From: CALCKU01 sp964534845
Lineage (GTDB): Bacteria > Pseudomonadota > Alphaproteobacteria > Caulobacterales > Maricaulaceae
Length of the DNA: 12,941 nucleotides
Direction: 5' to 3'
Assembly (NCBI GenBank): GCA_964534845.1
Contig: CAZHPV010000067.1
Span: forward strand, 1-12,941
Shown here: piece by piece, positions 6,599 through 12,941 of the stretch
Numbering within the stretch: the first letter of the stretch is position 1
Layout: each line of letters starts with the position of its first letter
Made by a program: the position numbers and the translations under genes
Notes under the pieces: model-generated
Seen by the model: only the letters and a program-made list of their open reading frames with translations
What the model was told of the DNA's origin: nothing
Databases searched by the model: none

Positions 6599-7909
6599 AT
6601 GCTCAGGCAATTAATTATATCTGGGTTTGTCGTTAGCAGTTTAAAATTTGGCAATGCCCTGCTTAGCATGGCGATTACTATTTTACTCACCCGTCATATC
6701 GGAGCCGAAGGGTTTGGCATTTATGCCTATGCTATCACCGCACTGGCGATTGCGATTGTCCCTATGGGCAGAGGTTGGGGGCTAATGATTATCAGAACAG
6801 CCTCCGCTTCCCTATATAATGAGGCTTGGAAAGAGCCCAAAGGCATGGCGAAGTTTGGCAAATGGCCTGCCATACTTATATCGACCCTGTTTATAGTTTT
6901 AGGCCTCCTCATCGGATTTCAGCTTGATTTTTTTCAGTCCGGGCAAATCGGCCCTATAATTATGCTCTTACTGGGTTCAACATTACTCTTTGACCAAATG
7001 TCGGCTATTCGGGTCGCCTCAATCCGATCATTCGAGAAGCCACAGCTCGCGCAAATACCCGATCAGCTCGCAAAGCCCTTTATGATTATCATCGGCATAG
7101 TTCTGGCTCTCAATTTTATGGAAACCAAGCTGAATGTCTTTCATGTTTTCTTGATCGTCTCGATCGCGGCCTGTCTGAATTATATAATCGGTTCAATAAT
7201 GATGACACGGTTATCGCCAAAGAGCTTAACGACCGCAACAGCAACTCCCTTCAAGACTGACTGGCTCAAAAAATCCCTGCTGCTTGCGGGAGGGCCCGCA
7301 TTGATCGTCCTAAATAATTACACAGACATACTTATGCTCGGCCTGTTTCTTGAACCCAAGGATATTGGACTATACAAGGTCGCGGCCCAAGTGGCCATTT
7401 TTGCAGGCCTTGGATACACAGCCCTTAACTTCATCGCCGCCCAGAAAATAGCACTTCTAAAAGAGCAAGGGAGTCGGCATACCTTACAAAAATATGTAAC
7501 GCTCTTATCCCGCCTCGCGGTTTTAACCGTTATTCCGGTCCCTATCATCCTCTACCTTTTTGGCGATCAGCTTATTGCATTTGTGTTTGGGCCTGACTTT
7601 TCCGCCGCCCTTTACCCCATGATTATTCTCGCCTTTTTACAGCTTATTTCCGCAAGTTTTGGCATGTGTAATATAATGTTAGTCATGCACGGTTATGAAA
7701 AGCTTATTATCAGATATACGGCTATCTGCCTCATTGCGAACATTGTCTTATGCGCAATATTGATCCCGGCTTACGGCATTATTGGCGCAGCTTGCAGCAA
7801 TCTAATAGCCACAAGTCTCTGGAACTTTCTATTGTGGTTTACTGTATTGCGTAAGGTAAAAATTGATACAGGATTGCTTGGTTTACATTTTTCTACAAAG
7901 GCGGCTTAA
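6599..7909 (+). CDS. Oligosaccharide flippase, Wzx-like (MOP superfamily)
   Basis: A 436-residue, very hydrophobic protein with about 12-14 membrane segments. It is expected to move undecaprenyl-diphosphate-linked repeat units from the cytoplasmic to the periplasmic face of the inner membrane. Features of the polysaccharide-transporter family are the N-terminal LLTRHIGAEGFGIYAYA (29-45), the mid-protein YTDILMLGLF (241-250) followed by KDIGLYKVAAQVA (254-266), and the C-terminal IPAYGIIGAACSN (389-401). The length is close to the family's usual 400-500 residues, and the N-terminus begins directly with the first helix, which supports the ATG at 6599 although no good Shine-Dalgarno is visible. 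It is transcribed away from the wzc operon and followed after 28 bases by the sialidase-like gene, probably in one transcript. The substrate cannot be read from the sequence. Confidence 0.9.
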   Translation: MLRQLIISGFVVSSLKFGNALLSMAITILLTRHIGAEGFGIYAYAITALAIAIVPMGRGWGLMIIRTASASLYNEAWKEPKGMAKFGKWPAILISTLFIVLGLLIGFQLDFFQSGQIGPIIMLLLGSTLLFDQMSAIRVASIRSFEKPQLAQIPDQLAKPFMIIIGIVLALNFMETKLNVFHVFLIVSIAACLNYIIGSIMMTRLSPKSLTTATATPFKTDWLKKSLLLAGGPALIVLNNYTDILMLGLFLEPKDIGLYKVAAQVAIFAGLGYTALNFIAAQKIALLKEQGSRHTLQKYVTLLSRLAVLTVIPVPIILYLFGDQLIAFVFGPDFSAALYPMIILAFLQLISASFGMCNIMLVMHGYEKLIIRYTAICLIANIVLCAILIPAYGIIGAACSNLIATSLWNFLLWFTVLRKVKIDTGLLGLHFSTKAA

Positions 7910-7927
7910 GCATAACCAAAAATTGGC

Positions 7928-7933
7928 AGGGGA
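7928..7933 (+). promoter_or_regulatory. Shine-Dalgarno that sets the start of the sialidase-like gene
   Basis: AGGGGA lies four bases before the ATG at 7938. The reading frame itself extends back to a TTG at 7863 inside the flippase gene, but nothing like a ribosome binding site is seen there, and the ATG places a signal-anchor helix at the N-terminus. Confidence 0.7.
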
Positions 7934-7937
7934 CGGT

Positions 7938-9269
7938 ATGCGAAACTACACGAAGATAATTTTCGGGCTTTTTGTAATAACAAGCCTCATTCTCTCTATA
8001 GTAATTATTGTTCCCGCTTTACGAGACCATATTGCCCCTCATGGTGCGCCTCTTTACCAATCCGGGACCCCGGTCGCGTGCAACTTGCAAGCTCAAGAAC
8101 CGGAATTACTCAGCTTGCCCGGCATAAATACGAAGACGGGCTCTATCGAGTTTAACCGCCTGCCTGTTATCAAAGGCAAACATAGCCTCATATCAAGAGC
8201 TGTCATACATGATAAAAATGCAAATTCGATCAAATACGGTCCCACATACAAGCAACAAAATCATGCTTACCTCACGCATTTCAATGGTGAATTCTGGATG
8301 TCTTGGACATATGGCCCCCCCGTTGAAGCCATGCCAACCGCCCACGTCCTCTATGCAACAAGTCAGGACGGCTTGAACTGGAGCGCGCCAAAGAAAGTCT
8401 TTTCACCACCAAAAGCGCCTTACGCCAATATAGCGCGCGGGTTTTGGCAATATGAAGGCAATCTCTATTTATTAAGTGCGAATTTCAAAGCACCGGGCGT
8501 TTTTTCCAAGCGCGGGCGTATAACCGATAAAGAGCTCAAACTTGCCTTATATAAATGGTCTGATCAGGATCAAAAATGGCATTTTGAAAACAATATTATA
8601 GAGGACGGCCTCAATAATTTTTCACCCATCAAGATATCGGAAGATAGCTGGGCGATGACACTCCGCGATGATAATCGAAATGTGTCTGTCGCGAAATTTC
8701 ATGGTGATGATTTAACACATTGGGAACGACACCACGTTGTAGATGAACTGAAAGTAGAGAACTTTCTGCCCGACGAGCCAATATTATTTAATCAAACAGA
8801 CAAAAATCTACATTTGTTTTTTAGAGACAATAAATTGTCAAATCGGCTATTCTATGCTGGCTCCAAAGATAGTGGCCAAACTTGGACACAACCGGTGAAG
8901 TCAAATTTTACATCCTCATATAGCAAGTTTTTTATATTAAAGACATCTAAGCCCCTTTACCTTATGGTTCTGAATGGAAATCCCGAGGCTATTCGTAAGG
9001 AAATGCATATTGCCATTAGTCGGGACGGGCTATGTTATAACCGCCTAGCCAAGCTGGACATTCCCACGAATTTCGTCGCAGACACACCGCTTTCACTTTC
9101 TTTTTGGCGGCAAAGATATTTAAAATTCAAGAGGCGCAGCAATCATATAATGTACCCTCATGCTGTTGAGCATAATAACCATATTTATATCGCCTTTTCG
9201 CGCAATAAAACACAAATGGAAATGTTCAAAGTGGATTTAAATGATCTGGACGCTTTATTGAATAAATAG
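7938..9269 (+). CDS. Exported sialidase-like (BNR / Asp-box) beta-propeller protein
   Basis: A 443-residue protein with an N-terminal hydrophobic helix (about 7-27) that acts as signal peptide or membrane anchor, so the main domain should lie outside the cytoplasm. Three Asp-box-like motifs (S-x-D-x-G-x-T-W type) are spaced along it: SQDGLNW (142-148), the canonical SKDSGQTW (309-316) and the degenerate SRDGLCY (361-367). Repeated strand-like segments with aromatic residues, such as FNGEFWMSWTYG (115-126), LRDDNRN (242-248) and LHLFFRDN (291-298), fit a six-bladed propeller of the sialidase/neuraminidase superfamily. A full sialidase active site (arginine triad, Tyr/Glu nucleophile pair) could not be assigned, so catalytic activity is open; a GH43/GH32-like propeller or a non-enzymatic glycan binder are alternatives. 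Following the flippase by 28 bases, it probably handles the locus's own glycan. Codon use is AT-rich, like the sulfotransferase gene. Confidence 0.7.
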   Translation: MRNYTKIIFGLFVITSLILSIVIIVPALRDHIAPHGAPLYQSGTPVACNLQAQEPELLSLPGINTKTGSIEFNRLPVIKGKHSLISRAVIHDKNANSIKYGPTYKQQNHAYLTHFNGEFWMSWTYGPPVEAMPTAHVLYATSQDGLNWSAPKKVFSPPKAPYANIARGFWQYEGNLYLLSANFKAPGVFSKRGRITDKELKLALYKWSDQDQKWHFENNIIEDGLNNFSPIKISEDSWAMTLRDDNRNVSVAKFHGDDLTHWERHHVVDELKVENFLPDEPILFNQTDKNLHLFFRDNKLSNRLFYAGSKDSGQTWTQPVKSNFTSSYSKFFILKTSKPLYLMVLNGNPEAIRKEMHIAISRDGLCYNRLAKLDIPTNFVADTPLSLSFWRQRYLKFKRRSNHIMYPHAVEHNNHIYIAFSRNKTQMEMFKVDLNDLDALLNK

Positions 9270-9278
9270 AGTTTTCTC

Positions 9279-9302
9279 AAAAAATATGCTCACGTTATGA
9301 GC
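9279..9302 (-). terminator. Intrinsic terminator between the convergent units
   Basis: GCTCA (9288-9292), loop CGTTA and TGAGC (9298-9302) form a hairpin. On the minus strand it is followed after three bases by six Ts (complement of 9279-9284), so it would end the sulfotransferase unit, whose stop codon is only three bases upstream. On the plus strand the hairpin is followed by a weaker T-rich stretch (GTTTCATTT), so it may also serve the sialidase-like gene. The stem is short, at five base pairs. Confidence 0.6.
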
Positions 9303-9305
9303 GTT

Positions 9306-10037
9306 TCATTTGAGTGTCTTTGCAATAAATCGACGCAACCGAGCTTTAATATCATTAGTGTTGGACCTGTATTTATGCGTATCGGATATCAAAACCTCAG
9401 GCAGACCCACTGCCACTAACGCGGCCGGTAGAATATCATTCGATTCAGCGACCCTCTTATCATAATCAATTTCGATGAAATTCTTTTCTCCAAAATGACG
9501 GGACCAAATTTCGCGCACGGCATTGTAATCAATCATCCAGCTATCATCGCCAACATATAAATGGCTTTTTGGATCATCGGACGCTTGCCTATTTTTAGCC
9601 TTTTCAATTTGGCTACGATAGGATTTTATAAAAAATTTCGGGTCCCGAAACACACATATAATTTTGACCTGATAATTCTGGCTATTCAGGATATTTTTCA
9701 AGCGCTCTATTTCATCATCATGGCGCAGAAAATTAAGGGCCTCGGTAGAAAATATAAGATTTTTATCGTGATGGTTTTTTTGAAACCGCCGGACATTTTC
9801 TGTAACCGCGCGAATATAGTCCGGACTGCCGGTAATATCGTATTTTTCTTTTGAGAAAGACAGACGATCCAAACGCATTGCCGCGACATGTAACTCTAAA
9901 TGATTGCCCGGCTCAACCATACCCGTATAAAAAGCCAGACCGTAACCCTCCAACCCCTTAGCGTGATCAATCAAATAATTCTGAAGCGAGGTCGAGCCTG
10001 TTTTATGTGTTCCTATATGAAGATATAATGTCTTCAC
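9306..10037 (-). CDS. Sulfotransferase family protein (PAPS-dependent)
   Basis: Predicted to transfer sulfate from PAPS to a glycan hydroxyl. The 243-residue protein begins with the 5'-phosphosulfate-binding loop, LHIGTHKTGSTSLQ (6-19). The 3'-phosphate site is VFRDPKFFIKSYRS (129-142, with R131 and S139). STEAL (97-101) and the C-terminal YRSNTN (223-228) are also common in this family. The length is typical of compact bacterial sulfotransferases. The start is taken as GTG at 10037, because a strong AGGAGG lies four bases before it; an in-frame ATG at 10055 would add six residues and has no ribosome binding site. The gene lies 82 bases after the AsnB-type gene, probably in the same transcript, and a hairpin terminator follows directly. 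The acceptor is unknown; the locus's polysaccharide is the natural candidate. Base composition is more AT-rich than the AsnB-type neighbour, a common sign of acquired glycan-modification genes. Confidence 0.82.
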   Translation of the reverse strand: MKTLYLHIGTHKTGSTSLQNYLIDHAKGLEGYGLAFYTGMVEPGNHLELHVAAMRLDRLSFSKEKYDITGSPDYIRAVTENVRRFQKNHHDKNLIFSTEALNFLRHDDEIERLKNILNSQNYQVKIICVFRDPKFFIKSYRSQIEKAKNRQASDDPKSHLYVGDDSWMIDYNAVREIWSRHFGEKNFIEIDYDKRVAESNDILPAALVAVGLPEVLISDTHKYRSNTNDIKARLRRFIAKTLK

Positions 10038-10041
10038 AAAT

Positions 10042-10047
10042 CCTCCT
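10042..10047 (-). promoter_or_regulatory. Shine-Dalgarno that decides the GTG start of the sulfotransferase
   Basis: On the minus strand the perfect AGGAGG (complement of CCTCCT) lies four bases before the GTG at 10037. It falls inside the six codons that would be coding if the upstream ATG at 10055 were used, which argues for the GTG. Confidence 0.65.
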
Positions 10048-10119
10048 AAACCCATCTAAAATGACGAAACAGAACCAGATTTGGTTTGTCTTTTACATAT
10101 ATAAGCGATCATTTCTGAA

Positions 10120-12057
10120 CTAAAGATGCGCCTTACACCAATCTTGATACATAATCACTGACCATAAAAAGGCCTCATAATCACGCCGGCCAGCCTTATG
10201 CGCTTCCCAGCGTTTTCTTACCTGGTCTATATCGAGTATAAAATCTGTATCTGCCTCCAGACCTTCGAGCTTGGTTTCAACCCAGTCCCTTAGGTCCGAT
10301 TTCATCCAGCGCCCAATTGGTATGGCAAAGCCGCTTTTAGGGCGGTTCATCAAACTTTCCGGAACATGTTTATATAATAATTCCCGTAAAACATGCTTAC
10401 CCTGATTTTTGGAAATTTTTAGATCCAATGGCAGGCTCCATGCAAAATCAAACAGCTCACGGTTCAGATAGGGCGTACGTGTTTCCAGAGCTACGGCCAT
10501 AGACGCCCGGTCAACTTTGACCAATACATCGTCAACCATATAGTTTTCAACATCCACAATCATGGCTTTTTGGGCAAAGGCCAAATCTCCGTTCAGGGCA
10601 TTTTCGCGTGCGATATTACGGGCCTTAAAATCTCCGATAAATGGCAATTCCTCATGTGTCGCTAAAAACTGGTCGTGAAAGTCAATATCGGTTTTGGATT
10701 GCAGAACCCGCGCCATTTTCTGCATTTTTTCCGAGGCCCGCCCGGCTTTAAACTCCCGGGGTAGAACTTTGACCATCGACTCAATAAGCGCCATAGGCAT
10801 GTTGGCCATAAGCGTTCCGCCAAACTGCCGCATAGGCACAGGAAGCCCGCCGACTTTGTTCCAGAGCGCCTGACCATAAAAATAGCGGTTATAGCCCCCG
10901 AATAACTCATCGGCGCCGTCTCCGCTCATAGCAACCGTGACGTTACGCCTCGCCATTTGCGAGACAAGGAATGTTGGAACCTGAGAGGAATCCGCAAAAG
11001 GCTCGTCATATTTCTGAGCAATATTGGGGATAATATCCATAATGTTTTCGGGGTTAAGCATAAGCGATGTATGCTCCGTTCCCAGATGCTGGCTTGTGGC
11101 CTTGGCAATATCGGCTTCATTAAACCCTTCAATATTAAACCCGATTGAAAAGCTCTTCACCTGTTTATCTGATACGGATTGCATCAAGGCTGTGACCAGA
11201 GAGGAGTCAATACCGCCTGAAAGCAAAACACCCAAAGGCACATCGGAAATCATCCGGCGACGAATTAATTTGCTCAAAAGAGCTTCCACATGATCGACAG
11301 CCTCTGACATCGTTATGTCCAATGGCCGGGCCGCCAAAGCCGCCTCGCGTGCCGACCAATAAGGCTTTAAGGGAGGCATTTTTTGCGCAGCCGTCAGGCT
11401 CGGGGTAAAGGTGGTATAATGAGCCGCCGGTAATTTACGAATATTTTTAAAGATGCTCTGCGGGGCGGGGATATAATTATATTTGAAATAATTCGCCAGA
11501 GCGTCAAAGTCTTTTTCAGGTTTGAACGCCTCTAATGCCTGTATGGATTTCACTTCAGATGCAAAGACAAGACAGCCCGCAACGTAACCGTAATATAAGG
11601 GTTTTTCACCAAAAGGGTCTCGAGCAAGCGTAAGAGCGCGGGTTTGCTTATCGTAAAGCGCGAAGGCAAACATCCCGTCTAGCTTGTCCAAAAACGCTTC
11701 AAGACCAAAAAGAGAAACATATTCCAGCACGACTTCGGTATCGGAATGTCCCCGCCATTTTGGTTGATGTTTAGTTTCAATTTCGTCCTTAAGTTCGAGA
11801 AAATTGTAAATTTCGCCATTAAACGAAATGACATAGCGCCCGTTATGCGACGTCATGGGTTGGGCCCCGAAGTCGGATAGATCAACAATTGATAGCCGCC
11901 TATGCCCCAGTGCGATATAGCCCTCTTCATCCTGCCAATGCCCAAACGCATCCGGCCCCCGGTGGGCGATAGCCAATGTCATTTTCTTGAGATTATCTGC
12001 AGCTTGACCCGCCTGCCAAAGCGACCCTGCCCCAAAAAAACCAGCTATGCCGCACAT
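10120..12057 (-). CDS. Glutamine-hydrolysing asparagine synthase-type amidotransferase (AsnB family)
   Basis: A two-domain enzyme of 645 residues. The N-terminal glutaminase domain begins MCGIAGFFG with the nucleophile Cys2, and shows HRGPDAFG (32-39) and SFNGEIYNF (78-86). The synthase domain has the ATP-pyrophosphatase loop LLSGGIDSS (278-286), DEPFADSS (351-358) and SGDGADELFGGYNRY (378-392). Further on are KVDRAS and ETRTPYLNRE, also typical. Glutamine-derived ammonia is moved to an adenylated carboxylate. Housekeeping AsnB makes asparagine, but longer AsnB-like proteins in polysaccharide loci (WbpS type) are thought to amidate uronic acids, and the epimerase in this window could supply galacturonate. 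Assignment to that role is inference from context. The start at ATG 12057 is fixed by Cys2, with AGGGA five bases upstream. It follows the glycosyltransferase gene after 86 bases. Confidence 0.92.
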   Translation of the reverse strand: MCGIAGFFGAGSLWQAGQAADNLKKMTLAIAHRGPDAFGHWQDEEGYIALGHRRLSIVDLSDFGAQPMTSHNGRYVISFNGEIYNFLELKDEIETKHQPKWRGHSDTEVVLEYVSLFGLEAFLDKLDGMFAFALYDKQTRALTLARDPFGEKPLYYGYVAGCLVFASEVKSIQALEAFKPEKDFDALANYFKYNYIPAPQSIFKNIRKLPAAHYTTFTPSLTAAQKMPPLKPYWSAREAALAARPLDITMSEAVDHVEALLSKLIRRRMISDVPLGVLLSGGIDSSLVTALMQSVSDKQVKSFSIGFNIEGFNEADIAKATSQHLGTEHTSLMLNPENIMDIIPNIAQKYDEPFADSSQVPTFLVSQMARRNVTVAMSGDGADELFGGYNRYFYGQALWNKVGGLPVPMRQFGGTLMANMPMALIESMVKVLPREFKAGRASEKMQKMARVLQSKTDIDFHDQFLATHEELPFIGDFKARNIARENALNGDLAFAQKAMIVDVENYMVDDVLVKVDRASMAVALETRTPYLNRELFDFAWSLPLDLKISKNQGKHVLRELLYKHVPESLMNRPKSGFAIPIGRWMKSDLRDWVETKLEGLEADTDFILDIDQVRKRWEAHKAGRRDYEAFLWSVIMYQDWCKAHL

Positions 12058-12143
12058 AGATTTCCCTATCCAATATTCGTGGCTGCCCCTCTATCATACT
12101 TTGCTTAGCAAACAACCAAGAAGCCTTATACTCTCTTAAAATG

Positions 12144-12941
12144 TCAGAACTTTCCTAAAAAGTCATACCATTGCGCGAGAACCTGTTTCGCTTCATATTT
12201 TTGAACAGAATTAGGGCCATTTTTAGCCAAGCTTGAGCGCAAATCATAATCCGACATTAAGCGCGCCAGACCATCTCTATAGGCCAGAACACGGTCACCT
12301 TGCGGACTCACCAGCCAGCCATTGTGATTATGTGAGATAATTTCCGTAAGGCCGCCTGTCTCATCAAACCCGATAACGGGACGCCTTGATGCCAAGGCCT
12401 CAACGGCAACCATGCCGAAAGATTCATATTTTGAAGGAATAGCAACAAGACTCGCTTCTTTATATTCCCTTGCCATTTCCGTGCTCACGCCCGGCATGGA
12501 TATGCGCTCGACAAGCCCCAAATCGGATCGCTTTTGTTCTAACTGCGCCCGCATGACCCCGTCCCCTACACATTTTAGATGCCAGTCCGGAAAGTCGTCA
12601 GCCAATAAAGCAAAAGCCTCAAATAGCGTTTCATGGTCTTTTTCTTCCATAAAACGCCCCACACATAAAAGCTGTTTAAGGCTCCTGGGGGCTACAGCCA
12701 TATCGCTATAGGGTGACAAATCCAGCGGATTAGGCAGAACATGGATTTTTTCATGTTCATTGACGGGATAGCCCAACCTGACCTGATGTGACGGCACGGT
12801 TGTCGCCAAAGCCTTACTGCGTATAAATTTAGCCAACCGATCCTGAACGGATGACCCTATATAGTGACGATATCCAACATGCTCGGATGTGATAAGTTTT
12901 GCGCCCATACCTAACAAGGCCAAACCAAGGGGGACATAGGT
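12144..12941 (-). CDS. Glycosyltransferase family 4 (GT-B fold), C-terminal part, cut by the right edge
   Basis: The frame stays open to the right edge, so the 265 residues seen lack the protein's start. The first visible residues, up to GAKLITSEHVGYRH, belong to the end of the N-terminal Rossmann domain, whose SEH motif is common in GT4 enzymes. The C-terminal donor-binding domain follows: LPNPLDLSPY, then LLCVGRFMEEKDHETLFEAF, then the EX7E motif in YESFGMVAVEALASRRPVI and DETGGLTEII. GT4 enzymes of this kind use nucleotide sugars with retention of configuration at the cytoplasmic face, here probably to build the lipid-linked repeat unit. Donor and acceptor cannot be read from the sequence. 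In-frame ATG and TTG codons near the right edge are internal and not the real start. It is the first visible gene of the minus-strand unit that continues into the AsnB-type and sulfotransferase genes. Confidence 0.92.
   Translation of the reverse strand, partial: TYVPLGLALLGMGAKLITSEHVGYRHYIGSSVQDRLAKFIRSKALATTVPSHQVRLGYPVNEHEKIHVLPNPLDLSPYSDMAVAPRSLKQLLCVGRFMEEKDHETLFEAFALLADDFPDWHLKCVGDGVMRAQLEQKRSDLGLVERISMPGVSTEMAREYKEASLVAIPSKYESFGMVAVEALASRRPVIGFDETGGLTEIISHNHNGWLVSPQGDRVLAYRDGLARLMSDYDLRSSLAKNGPNSVQKYEAKQVLAQWYDFLGKF

Noticed and set aside
9561..9889. Open frames on both strands inside the sulfotransferase gene
   Set aside because: Shadows in an AT-rich gene; neither has a ribosome binding site or recognisable domain.
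10073..10086. AACCA-GATT-TGGTT hairpin between the AsnB-type and sulfotransferase genes, considered as a terminator
   Set aside because: The stem is only five base pairs with little GC and no T-run follows on the minus strand; the two genes are probably co-transcribed.
10662..11293. Several overlapping open frames on both strands within this stretch
   Set aside because: All are alternative-frame shadows of the AsnB-type gene, whose motifs cover the whole stretch.
12093..12121. Possible promoter for the AsnB-type gene (TATGAT on the minus strand) and small TTTGC-TTA-GCAAA hairpin at 12100-12112
   Set aside because: The -10-like element has no acceptable -35 at 16-18 bases, and the hairpin is too small and lacks a T-run; both are compatible with chance in an 86-base gap.

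Overview
This window reads as the middle of an envelope or exopolysaccharide biosynthesis locus of the Wzx/Wzy-dependent type, from a Gram-negative bacterium. A Wzc-type tyrosine autokinase, a KpsF-type arabinose-5-phosphate isomerase, an LpsL-like UDP-glucuronate 4-epimerase and the moderate, slightly AT-leaning base composition would fit a marine alphaproteobacterium. That placement is inference; there is no rRNA or other phylogenetic marker here.

Layout. (1) Bases 1-6256 are a tightly packed operon on the minus strand. In order of transcription it holds: Wzc (chain-length co-polymerase and tyrosine kinase), a membrane-anchored protein with TPR-like helices and a beta-rich C-terminus, an O-antigen ligase/polymerase family protein, the KpsF-type isomerase, and a UDP-glucuronate 4-epimerase cut by the left edge. 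The first three are joined by a TAATG and a GTGA stop-start overlap. (2) Bases 6257-6598 are a divergent intergenic region. Next to wzc it carries a 17-bp tandem repeat that shares an arm with a 9-bp inverted repeat. (3) Bases 6599-9269 on the plus strand hold a flippase (Wzx-like) and an exported sialidase-like (Asp-box) protein. (4) Bases 9306-12941 on the minus strand hold a GT4 glycosyltransferase (cut by the right edge), an AsnB-type amidotransferase and a small sulfotransferase. This unit converges on the plus-strand unit, with a hairpin terminator between them.

How the genes may work together. The epimerase would supply UDP-galacturonate and the KpsF-type enzyme arabinose-5-phosphate for Kdo. 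The glycosyltransferase would add a sugar. The AsnB-type enzyme may amidate a uronic acid, and the sulfotransferase may sulfate the glycan. The flippase would move repeat units across the inner membrane, and the Wzy-like protein with Wzc would polymerise them and set chain length. The sialidase-like protein might bind or trim the glycan outside the cytoplasm. The predicted product is therefore an acidic, possibly sulfated and amidated polysaccharide; this is inference from gene content. No outer-membrane exporter (Wza) and no initiating phosphoglycosyltransferase is visible here, so the locus must continue outside the window or rely on genes elsewhere.

No RNA genes, insertion sequences, CRISPR arrays or attachment sites were seen.
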